NCBI GenBank assembly: GCA_009777925.1
Contig: WRKX01000013.1
Location: 1 to 34,075 of the forward strand
Reading direction: 5' to 3'
Length of the DNA: 34,075 nt
Source of the DNA: Betaproteobacteria bacterium
Lineage (GTDB): Bacteria > Pseudomonadota > Gammaproteobacteria > Burkholderiales > Rhodocyclaceae
Position numbers and translations under genes: made by a program. Below are positions 1 to 8,884 of this stretch, piece after piece; within the stretch, counting starts at the first letter, position 1, and the number at the start of each line of letters is the position of its first letter. The notes under the pieces were generated by a model, which did not search any database, was not told where the DNA came from, and was given only the letters and a program-made list of their open reading frames with translations.

Positions 1-123
1 GGCAACGCCCAACGTGGCAGCGATGGCCATCATCGTTATGCCCTGCCGATGCAGCCGCACTGCCTGTTTGCGTCTCTCATGCTGTGCTTCGCGCGACAGC
101 CTGCGACCATCTTCTTTGTCCAT
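1..123 (-). CDS. Partial transposase N-terminus, probably IS630 family
   Basis: Forty-one codons run in frame from an ATG at 123 on the minus strand off the left edge of the window; the piece is too short for the ORF track. The translation begins MDKEDGRRLSREAQHERRKQ and continues as a basic stretch followed by a helix-turn-helix-like segment (QAVRLHRQGITMMAIAATLG). This layout resembles the N-terminal DNA-binding part of IS630-type transposases. The catalytic domain lies outside the window, so the family call is by resemblance only. It lies about 77 bp beyond the 3' end of ispH and is transcribed in the same direction. Confidence 0.5.
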   Translation of the reverse strand, partial: MDKEDGRRLSREAQHERRKQAVRLHRQGITMMAIAATLGVA

Positions 124-200
124 TTCACTTATATGGGGATGATGTAAAATTATTCAATACTTAGTAGCCGGGTCTATATTTAACAATTATGCCTATTTTT
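124..200. other. AT-rich gap between ispH and the left-edge transposase
   Basis: This 77-bp stretch is clearly richer in A and T than its neighbours. It should contain the insertion-sequence end lying upstream of the transposase start, and any ispH terminator. I see no GC-rich stem with a T run, and I cannot fix the inverted repeat because the other end of the element is outside the window. Confidence 0.3.
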
Positions 201-1118
201 TCATAGCCCTCTGGGCAACGGAAAATGGATGTTCTCCTCATCACCCGGAAGCTCTTTAACCGCGCCGCATCCCGTCTGCTTCAGGCGCTCGATGACCTCG
301 GCAACCAGTTTTTCCGGCGCGGACGCGCCCGCAGAAACTCCTACCCTGACCTTGCCCGCCAGCCAGTCATCCTGAATTTCCTCGGCAGAATCCACGAGGT
401 GCGCCTCCACACCCAGACTGGCGGCCACTTCGCACAGGCGGCGAGAATTGGAACTGTTAGGGCTGCCTACCACAAGCACCAGATCGCAGACCGCCGCCAA
501 ATCCCGGACGGCATTTTGCCGGTTCTGGGTGGCGTAACAAATATCGTCCTTCTTCGGCCCGCTGATGCTGGGGAAAAGTTGACGCAGATGATCCACGATT
601 TCATGCACGTCCGTAATCGAGAGAGTGGTCTGGGTCACAAAGGAGAGTTTTTCCGGCGTCGTCACTCGTAGCGTTTCCACATCGGCAATGTCTTCCACCA
701 GATAGATGCCAGTCTCGCATTGCCCCATCGTGCCTTCTACCTCCGGGTGTCCCTGATGCCCGATCATCACAACTTCCCGCCCTCTGTCGCGCATCCGTTT
801 GACTTCCAGGTGCACCTTGGTCACAAGCGGGCAGGTTGCGTCGAATATCCTGCACCTCCGCGCTTCCGCTTCGCGCTGCACCGCCTTTGGCACGCCGTGC
901 GCGCTGAACACCAACACGCTGCCGAATGGCACTTCGCGCACATCCTCAATAAAAATTGCGCCTTTGGCGCGCAACTCATCACAAACAAAGCGGTTATGCA
1001 CAACCTCGTGGCGAACATAGACCGGCGCGCCGAATTTTTCCAACGCCCGCTCAACGGCAACAATGGCGCGAGTCACGCCAGCGCAAAAACCGCGCGGATT
1101 CGCAAGCAGAACTTCCAT
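201..1118 (-). CDS. ispH: 4-hydroxy-3-methylbut-2-enyl diphosphate reductase
   Basis: IspH carries out the last step of the MEP isoprenoid pathway, reducing HMBPP to IPP and DMAPP with a [4Fe-4S] cluster in the cytoplasm. The three cluster cysteines are visible in GFCAGV near residue 12, [11 protein letters not shown] near 95 and [10 protein letters not shown] near 195. The family motifs [24 protein letters not shown] and [10 protein letters not shown] are also present. The ORF track starts 23 codons too early. The ATG at 1118 gives the classic [15 protein letters not shown] start and a normal 305-residue protein. It is the last gene of lspA-fkpB-ispH, with one base separating it from the fkpB stop. 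The pathway partner ispG lies on the other strand at 5667. Confidence 0.97.
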   Translation of the reverse strand: MEVLLANPRGFCAGVTRAIVAVERALEKFGAPVYVRHEVVHNRFVCDELRAKGAIFIEDVREVPFGSVLVFSAHGVPKAVQREAEARRCRIFDATCPLVTKVHLEVKRMRDRGREVVMIGHQGHPEVEGTMGQCETGIYLVEDIADVETLRVTTPEKLSFVTQTTLSITDVHEIVDHLRQLFPSISGPKKDDICYATQNRQNAVRDLAAVCDLVLVVGSPNSSNSRRLCEVAASLGVEAHLVDSAEEIQDDWLAGKVRVGVSAGASAPEKLVAEVIERLKQTGCGAVKELPGDEENIHFPLPRGL

Positions 1119-1119
1119 A

Positions 1120-1551
1120 CTACAAAATTGACAGAATTTCCGCCTCAAAGCGAATGGCCTTGCCTGAAAGCGGATGGTTAAAATCAAAAAGCCCGTGCGT
1201 GGCGGTCAATTCCCGCAAAAAACCGGAAAATGAACGTCCTTCCGGCGTCGTAAATTCAACCAGTGAATTCTCCCGCAACGCCATACCTTCCGGCAGGGCG
1301 GCAAGCAGAATGCACTCAACCAGGGCAGGATTGGCTAAACCAAAAGCCTGTTCCGGCGTCAAATCAAATATTCGTCGCTCGCCTTCGCCCAGACCAAGCA
1401 GGCAACGCTCCAACCCTTCCGCCAATTGCCCGCTTCCCATCTGCAAGGTGGCAGGCGACAGGCCAAAGGTGGAAACCAGCTCCTCGCCTTCCGCCGTAGC
1501 AATTCGGTAATGCAAAGTTAAAAAACTGTCCGCTTGCGTCAGCTTGTTCAT
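1120..1551 (-). CDS. fkpB: FKBP-type peptidyl-prolyl cis-trans isomerase, SlpA/FkpB type
   Basis: This is a 143-residue small cytoplasmic FKBP of the SlpA group, which combines a prolyl isomerase domain with an inserted chaperone flap. The FKBP core is recognisable from [19 protein letters not shown] at the N-terminus and from the [21 protein letters not shown] segment followed by the PEQAFGL block. The C-terminus [17 protein letters not shown] matches the family's NHPLAGK ending. The start ATG overlaps the lspA stop as ATGA (1548-1551), and ispH begins one base after its stop, so the three genes are probably translated as a coupled unit. The lspA-fkpB-ispH order is common in proteobacteria. 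Confidence 0.93.
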   Translation of the reverse strand: MNKLTQADSFLTLHYRIATAEGEELVSTFGLSPATLQMGSGQLAEGLERCLLGLGEGERRIFDLTPEQAFGLANPALVECILLAALPEGMALRENSLVEFTTPEGRSFSGFLRELTATHGLFDFNHPLSGKAIRFEAEILSIL

Positions 1552-2045
1552 GGGGAAACTCCCGGCGCTGCCTCTTTGCCGGAACGCCAGGCAAGCCAGG
1601 CGTCCAGCGCCAGGAGCGCCGCGCCTATGGTAATGCCCGCATCGGCAAGGTTAAAGGCCGGCCAATGATGTCCGCCAAGATGAAAATCAAGAAAGTCTAC
1701 GACTTTGCCGTAGGCCAGGCGATCTACGGTATTACCCAACGCCCCGCCCATAATCAGGGACAGCGCGATATTTTCCCGGCGGCGTTCCGGGTGCCGCCAC
1801 AGCAAAACCACGATCCAGAGAGAAATAGCCGCCGCCAGCAGGACAAAAAACCATTTCTGCCAACCGGAAGCATCCGCCAAAAAACTGAATGCCGCGCCAG
1901 GGTTATAGACCAGGATCAGACTGAAGAACGGCGTCAGCTCTACATGCTCGCCCAGTTCAAAATTAGCCAGGATCATGAGCTTTGTCGCCTGGTCTGCCAA
2001 AAGAAGCAAGACCGCCAGCAAAAGATAACGGGGGAAAAGCGCCAT
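1548..2045 (-). CDS. lspA: Lipoprotein signal peptidase (signal peptidase II)
   Basis: LspA is an inner-membrane aspartyl protease that removes signal peptides from diacylated prolipoproteins, which here would include BamB. The 165-residue protein has the expected four hydrophobic segments. The catalytic aspartates are in GNTVDRL and FNLADAGI, and VYNPGAAFSFL is a conserved family block. The ORF track starts 104 codons too early, inside the repeat element. The ATG at 2045 (MALFPRYLLL) gives the normal length. It is the first gene of the lspA-fkpB-ispH unit. The ribF and ileS genes often found upstream are absent, and a decayed palindromic repeat lies there instead. Confidence 0.95.
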   Translation of the reverse strand: MALFPRYLLLAVLLLLADQATKLMILANFELGEHVELTPFFSLILVYNPGAAFSFLADASGWQKWFFVLLAAAISLWIVVLLWRHPERRRENIALSLIMGGALGNTVDRLAYGKVVDFLDFHLGGHHWPAFNLADAGITIGAALLALDAWLAWRSGKEAAPGVSP

Positions 2046-2401
2046 ACCGCTGATTGAAAAAATTAATAGTCTAACACTCCCCGCCCCAGAGAAGCGGGAC
2101 AAGATAATCGCAATACAGAACAATAGCACACGCATATGTCTTAACTTCTGGAAAGTATTGGGATCACCGTAATCTCTGGAACATCCGGGAGCGCCGGGCA
2201 CTAGCCCGGCTATTAACCTCGTAGCCACGCTGGCGTGCGGCGCTTCCAGCAAGGCAGCATCGTCACTTTGAGCTAAATGCGATTGCCTGAATCGCCACAG
2301 ACTCCCCCGCAGGGACAGGGCTGAGACGGCATACGCGCAACGTCCCGCCGTCGGCAATGCCGTGATAAAATTATATTTTTTGGCCTTTCCCGGAGCATGT
2401 T
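2046..2401. other. Divergent intergenic region between lspA and ndk
   Basis: This 356-bp region must hold the promoters of both the lspA operon and the ndk-der run. Most of it is occupied by a decayed copy of the MITE-like repeat described at 24845-25013. The segment just before ndk is AT-rich (GATAAAATTATATTTTTT) and is a plausible -10 region, but I could not pair it with a convincing -35. The ndk ribosome binding site is GGAG, six bases before the ATG. ORFs called through this region are not supported. Confidence 0.5.
2156..2299 (-). repeat. Decayed MITE-like element with paired REP hairpins (copy B)
   Basis: This is a diverged copy of the element at 24845-25013, in the opposite orientation. 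It shares an identical 24-base REP unit at 2187-2210 (GGGAGCGCCGGGC...) and a second, degenerate inverted unit at about 2225-2246. The flank also aligns: from the outer end inward, GGATCACCGTAATC...GGAACATC corresponds to TGATTCACATAATT...GGAACATC, with 18 of 25 positions identical by hand. The terminal repeats are worn (TATTGGGATCACC and GAATCGCCACA against TATAGTGATTC and GAATCACTATA), so this is probably the older insertion. Confidence 0.65.
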
Positions 2402-2830
2402 ATGGCAATTGAGCGCACCCTTTCCATCATCAAACCAGACGCCGTAAAAAAGAATGTTATCGGCAGAATTTATTCGCGCTTTGAGGAAAACGGCCTCAAG
2501 GTAATAGCGGCAAAGATGGTATGGCTGTCCGCAGAAGAAGCGGAACAGTTTTATGTGGTGCATAAGGAGCGCCCGTTCTACAAGGACCTGGTCGCTTTCA
2601 TGGTTTCCGGGCCTGTCATGGTACAAATCCTCGAAGGCGAAAACGCCATCGCCAAAAACCGCGATCTAATGGGCGCTACCGACCCGAAACAAGCCACGCC
2701 CGGCACGATTCGCGCCGATTTTGCCGACTCCATTGACGCCAACGCGGTGCATGGCTCTGATGGGGCAGATACGGCGGCGGCGGAAACCGCGTTTTTCTTT
2801 CCCGGCATGAATACCTATGCGGGACGCTGA
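2402..2830 (+). CDS. ndk: Nucleoside diphosphate kinase
   Basis: Ndk moves the gamma phosphate from ATP to other nucleoside diphosphates through a phospho-histidine intermediate, balancing NTP and dNTP pools in the cytoplasm. The 142-residue protein has the usual length, the N-terminal [12 protein letters not shown] strand and the active-site NAVHGSDG motif, whose histidine is the phosphorylated residue near position 117. The family ending ETAFFFP is also present. GGAG lies six bases before the ATG. It is the first gene of the co-directional run to der, followed after 34 bp by rlmN. Confidence 0.97.
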   Translation: MAIERTLSIIKPDAVKKNVIGRIYSRFEENGLKVIAAKMVWLSAEEAEQFYVVHKERPFYKDLVAFMVSGPVMVQILEGENAIAKNRDLMGATDPKQATPGTIRADFADSIDANAVHGSDGADTAAAETAFFFPGMNTYAGR

Positions 2831-2864
2831 TTGACGGATAAGTCTGCCAGATAAAGCAATCCCC

Positions 2865-3977
2865 GTGCAAAACCTGCTTGATTTCGACGCCGGACGTTTT
2901 TCTCTCTGGTTTGCCAGCCTGCAAGAAAAACCTTTTCGCGCCACGCAAACGCTGCGTTGGCTGCATCGTTTCGGCGCGATGGATTTCGAGACCATGACCG
3001 ATCTGGCAAAATCCCTGCGCGAAAAACTGAAGGCGAACGCGATCATTTTGCCGCCCACCCTCATTACCACCTCCATCTCGGCAGACGGCTCGCATAAATT
3101 CCTCTTCGACATAGGCGACAATAACGCGATTGAAACGGTGTTCATTCCCGAAGCCGGGCGCGGCACGCTTTGCGTTTCCAGCCAGGCCGGGTGCGCGCTC
3201 GAATGCGCCTTTTGCGCTACCGGCAAACAGGGATTCAGCCGCAATTTGACCACCGCCGAAATAATCGGCCAGCTTTGGCAGGCAAACCGCTTTTTCGGCC
3301 ATGACCCCAAAGATGAGCGGATTATTTCCAACGTGGTATTCATGGGTATGGGCGAACCCCTGGCGAACCTTGACAACCTGATCCCTGCCCTCAATCTTAT
3401 GCTGGACGATAACGCCTACGGCCTGTCCCGCCGCCGGGTGACAGTTTCAACCGCCGGCCTGATTCCGGCTATGGACAGGCTGCGCGAAGAATGCCCGGTG
3501 GCGCTTGCCGTTTCCCTGCATGCGGCAAATGACGCCCTGCGTGATCAGCTAGTGCCGATCAACCGCAAATATCCGCTTGCGGAACTAATGGCGGCCTGTC
3601 GGCGCTATCTGGAAAAAGCGCCGCGCGATTTCGTGACCTTTGAATATGCACTACTTGCCGGCGTAAACGACAGCGCAGCGGACGCGCACGCCCTGCTTGC
3701 CTTGACGGAGAAAATATCCTGCAAGTTTAATATAATCCCTTTTAACCCATTTCCCGGTTCGGAATATCGCCGCCCCGGCGCGGAACGTGTTCGCCGTTTC
3801 GCGGAAATCCTGTTGGCGGCAGGGAAAATTGCCACCACGCGCAAGACTCGCGGCAGCGATATTACCGCCGCTTGCGGACAACTGGCCGGGCAGGTGCGCA
3901 ACAAACGCGCGTCTTCCCGTATCATTCCACGCGCAAACCAGCGGCACGCCATTTTTTTGAAGGAACATACAATATGA
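2865..3977 (+). CDS. rlmN: Dual-specificity 23S rRNA (A2503) / tRNA (A37) C2-methyltransferase
   Basis: RlmN is a radical SAM enzyme that methylates C2 of A2503 in 23S rRNA and A37 of some tRNAs. The radical-SAM cluster motif [15 protein letters not shown] (CxxxCxxC) is present. So are the upstream cysteine in [11 protein letters not shown] and the C-terminal [14 protein letters not shown], which carries the cysteine that is methylated in the known mechanism. [13 protein letters not shown] is another family block. The start is GTG at 2865, giving the typical [13 protein letters not shown]-terminus. The 370-residue protein ends in a stop overlapping the pilF start (ATATGA), so translation is probably coupled. 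The ndk-rlmN-pilF order is typical of betaproteobacteria. Confidence 0.96.
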   Translation: MQNLLDFDAGRFSLWFASLQEKPFRATQTLRWLHRFGAMDFETMTDLAKSLREKLKANAIILPPTLITTSISADGSHKFLFDIGDNNAIETVFIPEAGRGTLCVSSQAGCALECAFCATGKQGFSRNLTTAEIIGQLWQANRFFGHDPKDERIISNVVFMGMGEPLANLDNLIPALNLMLDDNAYGLSRRRVTVSTAGLIPAMDRLREECPVALAVSLHAANDALRDQLVPINRKYPLAELMAACRRYLEKAPRDFVTFEYALLAGVNDSAADAHALLALTEKISCKFNIIPFNPFPGSEYRRPGAERVRRFAEILLAAGKIATTRKTRGSDITAACGQLAGQVRNKRASSRIIPRANQRHAIFLKEHTI

Positions 3978-4786
3978 AACGTTTTGCCTATCTTCCCTTC
4001 ATGTTGGCCTTTGTATTGCTTCTGTCCTTCCTGCCTGAAGCGGCAAAGGCGCAGCAGGTCTATTTGCCGGATTCCAGCAGTGTCCAGCCTATTGCCAATG
4101 ATCCGCGCACCCAGGCGCGTCTGCATACGGAGCTGGCCGCCCTTTATTTTGAGGGCGGCGCTTTTTCCATAGCTCTGGAAGAAAGCAATATCGCGATTAC
4201 CGCCGATTCTTCCTATGCCCCTGCCTTCAACCTGCGCGCCTTGATTTACACCACTCTGCGTGACAACGCTTCAGCGGAAAGCGATTTCAAACGCGCCATC
4301 AGCATCTCCCCCAATGACCCGGAAATCAACAATAACTACGGCTGGTTTCTCTGCCAGCAAGCCGACCCCGCCAAACAGAAAGCCGCCCTTGCACATTTCA
4401 TCGTTGCCGTGCGCAACCCGCTTTATGAAACGCCGGATCGCGCCTATGCCAACGCCGGCTCCTGCGCCCTCAAGACAGGCGACAAGGAAACCGCCAGAGA
4501 TCATCTCCTGAACGCCATTCGCTTCGCGCCGGATGGCGCACCCACGGCGCAAGTACTGCTCGCGCAGATGGCCTATGAAGAAGGCAGCATTGTCGAAGCC
4601 AGAAACCGGCTGCTGGAGCTTTTCCAGACAGGCTGGCAACCATCCGCCGAGGCGCTCTGGCTGGGCATCCGTGTCGAAAACAAGCTGGGGAATCATATGG
4701 AGGAAAAAAGCCTGGCAACGCAACTGCGTAGGCGTTATCCCGCTTCGCCAGAATATCAGACCTATCTGAAGGGCAATTACCAATGA
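3974..4786 (+). CDS. pilF: Type IV pilus biogenesis/stability protein PilF/PilW (TPR)
   Basis: PilF (PilW) is a TPR protein that in known systems is needed for multimerisation and outer-membrane placement of the PilQ secretin. The ORF track starts 34 codons early. The ATG at 3974 gives a 270-residue protein with a clear signal peptide ([20 protein letters not shown]). Tetratricopeptide repeats follow, for example [38 protein letters not shown] and [14 protein letters not shown]. Known homologues are usually lipoproteins, but here the signal peptide ends in AKA/QQ with no lipobox cysteine, so cleavage by signal peptidase I is predicted. Its position between rlmN and rodZ-ispG matches the usual betaproteobacterial locus. 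Confidence 0.9.
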   Translation: MKRFAYLPFMLAFVLLLSFLPEAAKAQQVYLPDSSSVQPIANDPRTQARLHTELAALYFEGGAFSIALEESNIAITADSSYAPAFNLRALIYTTLRDNASAESDFKRAISISPNDPEINNNYGWFLCQQADPAKQKAALAHFIVAVRNPLYETPDRAYANAGSCALKTGDKETARDHLLNAIRFAPDGAPTAQVLLAQMAYEEGSIVEARNRLLELFQTGWQPSAEALWLGIRVENKLGNHMEEKSLATQLRRRYPASPEYQTYLKGNYQ

Positions 4787-5670
4787 AGGATGAGGTTGCT
4801 TCGCCCTCTGAATTTTCCGCTCCGTCCGATTCTCCTGTCCTTTCCGGCATTTCTCCCGCTGTGGAGGTTGGCAGGCGGCTTTATGCCGCCCGCGAAGCCG
4901 CGCGTTTGAGCCAGGCCGAACTTGCAAGTCGGCTGCGTCTGGGCGAGCGGCAGGTCGTCGCGCTGGAGACCGGCAATCTGGCTGCTTTGCCGGGAAAGAC
5001 CTTTGCGCGCGGCTTTGTCCGCAATTACGCTCTTGCCGTTGCCCTGGACCCCCAGCCTCTGCTGGCCATGCTCGAACAAGCACCTGGTCTGACTGCGCCT
5101 ACACTTGATTTGCCCAAACCGATCCGCGTCACCATGCCTCTCCAGGGGCAGACGGCGCAAAAACGGGACAGGCTCATCATCACGCTGGGCATTGCCTTGT
5201 TCGTCATGGCTGTTGTCATTTACTTCTTCGCGCCGCAACATCTGGAACTAAAGCTGGCGTCCGAAGCGCCTGAAAATATCCCTATCGCGCCGGTAGCGCA
5301 TGAGGCGTCGATTCCGGAGCCTGTGCCGGTCGCACCTGCACCTGCCGAGGAAGAGCATGCTCCAGATACCCATGATGCTTTGCCCGCCATAACCGCCGCA
5401 TTTCCTGTCTCCGCATCCTCTCCTCCTGCCCAGGACAACGGCAACTTGCGGCTTGAATTCCAGGGAACATCCTGGGTCGAAATAACCGACAAAAATGAAC
5501 AACGGCTGCATTCCCATTTGCACGAGGCCAATTCGAGCCACGAACTCACGATCACCCCTCCTGTCACCATTGTCATTGGTCGCGCTTCCGGCGTTCGTCT
5601 CTATTATCAAGGCGAACCCAGACCCTTGCAGCCCAACAGCAACGATGTCGCTACGGTCAAACTGCAATGA
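4783..5670 (+). CDS. rodZ: RodZ-like cytoskeletal protein (HTH, one TM, DUF4115)
   Basis: This is a 295-residue bitopic membrane protein. Residues about 28-95 form an Xre-type helix-turn-helix ([20 protein letters not shown], then [19 protein letters not shown]). In RodZ this domain contacts MreB and maintains rod shape. A transmembrane segment ([19 protein letters not shown]) is near residues 129-147, followed by a proline/alanine-rich periplasmic linker. The C-terminal beta domain is of the DUF4115 type ([20 protein letters not shown]). It overlaps pilF and ispG by ATGA at both ends. A pilus-specific regulatory role is possible from context, but the domain order supports RodZ. Confidence 0.88.
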   Translation: MKDEVASPSEFSAPSDSPVLSGISPAVEVGRRLYAAREAARLSQAELASRLRLGERQVVALETGNLAALPGKTFARGFVRNYALAVALDPQPLLAMLEQAPGLTAPTLDLPKPIRVTMPLQGQTAQKRDRLIITLGIALFVMAVVIYFFAPQHLELKLASEAPENIPIAPVAHEASIPEPVPVAPAPAEEEHAPDTHDALPAITAAFPVSASSPPAQDNGNLRLEFQGTSWVEITDKNEQRLHSHLHEANSSHELTITPPVTIVIGRASGVRLYYQGEPRPLQPNSNDVATVKLQ

Positions 5671-6917
5671 GCGAACGGACTTTTTACGGCAAACTACCGG
5701 GACAAGCAGGCACGTATTCCTGCCGGATTGGGACAATTGCCCTCGGCGGCAAGGCACCGGTCGTCGTCCAGTCCATGACCAATACCGATACAGTCGATGT
5801 CGAAGCTACTGCCCGTCAGTGCGTTGACCTCTTTGAGGCAGGTTCCGAGTTGGTGCGTATCACCGTCAATACGCCGGAAGCCGCCGCCGCCGTACCGAAA
5901 ATACATGAACGCCTCCTGCAACTGAACCATCCCGTTCCTTTGATCGGCGACTTTCATTATAACGGACACCGCCTGCTCGCCGATTATCCTGCCTGTGCCG
6001 AGGCGCTCGCCAAATATCGGATCAACCCCGGCAACGTCGGCTTTGGCAAGAATAAAGACGCGCAATTTGCGACCATGATAGAAATGGCCTGCCGCTACGA
6101 CAAGCCGATACGAATCGGCGTGAATTGGGGCAGTCTCGATCAGGCGCTGCTGGCAAGGCTGATGGATGAAAATGGTAGGCGCTCTGTCCCGCAAGAGCCG
6201 GCGGGAGTCATGCGGGAAGCGATGATTGCTTCCGCTCTGGAATCTGCCGCCCAGGCCGAGGCCATTGGCCTTCCCGGTCACCATATCATTCTCTCCTGCA
6301 AGGTTTCCAACGCTCAGGATTTGCTCCACATTTATCAGGAGTTGGCCGCCCGGTCGCGTTTTGCCCTGCATTTGGGGCTGACCGAAGCGGGCATGGGCAT
6401 CAAGGGCATCGTTGCCTCCACCGCGCCGCTTGCCATTCTGCTGCAACAAGGCATTGGCGATACTATCCGCGTTTCGCTCACGCCCACGCCGGGCGCTTCC
6501 AGAACGGAAGAAGTCATCGTGGCGCGGGAGATTCTTCAGAGTTTGGGGTTACGCGCGTTCATGCCGCAAGTCATTGCCTGCCCCGGATGCGGGCGTGTCG
6601 CGTCAACTTTATTTCAGGAATTGGCGCAATCTGTGGAAACCCATATCAGGATGCGTATGCCGCTGTGGCGGGAAACCTATGCGGGAATCGAGAAATTGCG
6701 TGTCGCGGTCATGGGTTGCATCGTCAATGGCCCCGGCGAATCGCGTCATGCCAATATCGGTATTTCTCTGCCCGGCACGAATGAGGCGCCCGCCGCGCCC
6801 GTCTACGAAGACGGTGAAAAAACCTGTACCCTGAAGGGTGAGCATATCCTTATGGATTTTCTCAAAATACTGGAAAATTACGTCGCGCGTACCTACCCGA
6901 AGAAAATGAGCGCATGA
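5667..6917 (+). CDS. ispG: 4-hydroxy-3-methylbut-2-en-1-yl diphosphate synthase (flavodoxin)
   Basis: IspG (GcpE) catalyses the penultimate MEP-pathway step, converting MEcPP to HMBPP using a [4Fe-4S] cluster; its product is the substrate of IspH, encoded at 201-1118. The 416-residue length is normal for the proteobacterial two-domain form. The N-terminal TIM-barrel part includes [17 protein letters not shown] and [10 protein letters not shown]. The cluster cysteines are in ACPGCGR and in [11 protein letters not shown]. The start overlaps the rodZ stop, and the stop overlaps the hisS start, both as ATGA. Confidence 0.97.
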   Translation: MSERTFYGKLPGQAGTYSCRIGTIALGGKAPVVVQSMTNTDTVDVEATARQCVDLFEAGSELVRITVNTPEAAAAVPKIHERLLQLNHPVPLIGDFHYNGHRLLADYPACAEALAKYRINPGNVGFGKNKDAQFATMIEMACRYDKPIRIGVNWGSLDQALLARLMDENGRRSVPQEPAGVMREAMIASALESAAQAEAIGLPGHHIILSCKVSNAQDLLHIYQELAARSRFALHLGLTEAGMGIKGIVASTAPLAILLQQGIGDTIRVSLTPTPGASRTEEVIVAREILQSLGLRAFMPQVIACPGCGRVASTLFQELAQSVETHIRMRMPLWRETYAGIEKLRVAVMGCIVNGPGESRHANIGISLPGTNEAPAAPVYEDGEKTCTLKGEHILMDFLKILENYVARTYPKKMSA

Positions 6918-8191
6918 AGCAAAAACTACAATCTGTCCGAGGCATGAACGACATTCTGCCTGGCGAAGCGTTGCGCTGGGAATGGCTGGAAGCGCTGGTG
7001 GCGAAATGCCTGTGCGGCTATGGCTATCTACCCGTCCAGACCCCGATCGTCGAGCCGACGCCGCTTTTTTCCCGCGCCATCGGCGCAGTTACCGACATCG
7101 TTGAGAAGGAAATGTATTCCTTCTCCGACGCCCTGAATGGCGAGCCGCTCACCCTGCGCCCGGAAGGCACGGCTGGCTGCGTCCGCGCCGTTATCCAGCA
7201 CGGGCTGGCAAATCAGCATACACTTCGCCTATATTACATGGGTGCAATGTTCAGGCATGAACGCCCGCAAAAAGGGCGTTACCGGCAATTCCATCAAATC
7301 GGCGCGGAAGCCTTTGGCTTTCCCGGCCCGGATGTGGATGCCGAACAGATTTTGTTGCTTGCCCGTCTCTGGCAGGAGTTGGACTTATCCCTGACCCTCA
7401 ACATCAACAGCCTCGGGCAGCCGGAAGAACGCGCGCGCCATCGGCAAGACCTGATCGCCTATCTGGAAAAATACGAAACATCGCTTGACGAAGATGCCCG
7501 TCGCCGTCTTTACAGCAATCCCTTGCGGATTTTCGACAGCAAAAATCCGACTACCCAGGCCATATGCGCGGACGCGCCGGAATTGCCCGCCTATCTGGGC
7601 AAAGAATCGCATGCCCATTTCGCGGGCGTGACCCGGATTCTTAACGACGAAGGCGTATCTTTCACGGTCAACCCTCGCATGGTGCGCGGTCTGGATTACT
7701 ACAACCTGACCGTGTTCGAGTGGCTCACAAACGATTTGGGCGCGCAGGGCACTGTCGCCGCCGGCGGGCGTTACGATGGTCTTGTCGAGCAATTGGGCGG
7801 CAAGCCCACGCCTGCCTGCGGGTTCGCCATCGGCATGGAACGCCTGCTTGAACTCATCCTTCAGAACGACGCTGCCGGAAACGGCGCGCCTGATATTTAC
7901 GTCGTCCATCAAGGCGAAGGCACGGGCGAACGTACCACCCGTCTGGCATTTCAGGCGGCGGAACAATTACGCGATACAGGGTATCGGGTTATCCTGCATT
8001 GCGGCGGCGGCAGCTTCAAATCACAGATGAAAAAGGCGGACGCCAGCGGCGCAACCTGCGCGATTTTGATCGGAGAAGATGAAGCAAGCGCCGCGTCCGT
8101 ACTCGTCAAACCCTTGCGGGATAAAGAACGCGAGCAGGAGCTTGTGCGGCTCGCCGATCTCGCCTATTTTCTCTCCACCCATTTTGCTTAA
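6914..8191 (+). CDS. hisS: Histidine-tRNA ligase
   Basis: HisS is a class II aminoacyl-tRNA synthetase that charges tRNA-His. The 425-residue protein begins with [20 protein letters not shown]. Motif 2 is [21 protein letters not shown]. The histidine-specific motif is [13 protein letters not shown] and motif 3 is [16 protein letters not shown]. The C-terminal third is the anticodon-binding domain ([10 protein letters not shown] onward). It is coupled to ispG by ATGA and followed after 15 bp (containing AGGAAAA as ribosome binding site) by yfgM. Confidence 0.97.
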   Translation: MKQKLQSVRGMNDILPGEALRWEWLEALVAKCLCGYGYLPVQTPIVEPTPLFSRAIGAVTDIVEKEMYSFSDALNGEPLTLRPEGTAGCVRAVIQHGLANQHTLRLYYMGAMFRHERPQKGRYRQFHQIGAEAFGFPGPDVDAEQILLLARLWQELDLSLTLNINSLGQPEERARHRQDLIAYLEKYETSLDEDARRRLYSNPLRIFDSKNPTTQAICADAPELPAYLGKESHAHFAGVTRILNDEGVSFTVNPRMVRGLDYYNLTVFEWLTNDLGAQGTVAAGGRYDGLVEQLGGKPTPACGFAIGMERLLELILQNDAAGNGAPDIYVVHQGEGTGERTTRLAFQAAEQLRDTGYRVILHCGGGSFKSQMKKADASGATCAILIGEDEASAASVLVKPLRDKEREQELVRLADLAYFLSTHFA

Positions 8192-8206
8192 TAGGAAAAA
8201 CTGACC

Positions 8207-8884
8207 ATGGCTGTCTATGATCTGGAAGAACAGGAACAAATCGAAAACTTCAAGGCCTGGTGGAAACAATACGGCACGCTCCTTACCTGGCTACTCTGCG
8301 CGGTTGCCATTGCCGTTACAGGCTGGCAAGGCTGGCAATGGCGGCAAAGCAAACTGTCCGCCGAGGCCGGCACGGTTTTCATTGCTCTGCAAAACGCGGT
8401 CGCCAGTGACAACATGCCGCAAATCAAACTGTTAACCGGCGAATTGACCGACAAATTCGGCGGAACCTCCTTCGCGCCATTGGGCGTGCTTCTCGCGGCC
8501 AAACACGCCATCGCCATGGACGACCGCGAAACCGCCCGCATTCAACTCTCCTGGGTTGTCAAGCATGGTGGGGATGAAATAGCCGATATTGCCCGTCTGC
8601 GCCTGGCAGGGCTGTTGCTCGACATTAAAGAATACGAAAACGCTCTTGGTGAATTGAAGCATAAGCCAGCCGCTGCTTTTGCCGCTGCCTACGCCGAAAT
8701 GAAAGGCGATGTTCATGTAGCGGCAGGCAAGTTTGCGGAGGCAAAAGCCGCTTACAGGGAAGCGATTGCTCTCCAGGAGCAAATGGCCGCCGAAAAAAAC
8801 GCCGGCAAGACAATCGCCAGAGAGGAGCATGTTTCGCCTTTGCTGCGACAAAAATTGAACGCTTTGGGAGAGGCTGATGCCTAA
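8207..8884 (+). CDS. yfgM: YfgM-like TPR membrane protein (ancillary translocon/periplasmic chaperone)
   Basis: This is a 225-residue protein with a short cytoplasmic N-terminus (YDLEEQEQIENFKAWWKQYG), one transmembrane helix near residues 26-45 (LTWLLCAVAIAVTGWQGWQW) and a TPR-like periplasmic domain with an alanine-rich helix pattern. This matches the YfgM/TPR_21 family, which in E. coli associates with SecYEG and periplasmic chaperones. The hisS-yfgM-bamB-der order is the same as in E. coli and strongly supports the call. The last eight bases overlap the bamB start. Confidence 0.88.
   Translation: MAVYDLEEQEQIENFKAWWKQYGTLLTWLLCAVAIAVTGWQGWQWRQSKLSAEAGTVFIALQNAVASDNMPQIKLLTGELTDKFGGTSFAPLGVLLAAKHAIAMDDRETARIQLSWVVKHGGDEIADIARLRLAGLLLDIKEYENALGELKHKPAAAFAAAYAEMKGDVHVAAGKFAEAKAAYREAIALQEQMAAEKNAGKTIAREEHVSPLLRQKLNALGEADA

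Noticed and set aside
2666-3394. Two long minus-strand ORFs opposite ndk and rlmN
   Set aside because: Both are shadows of well-identified + strand genes, with compositionally odd translations.
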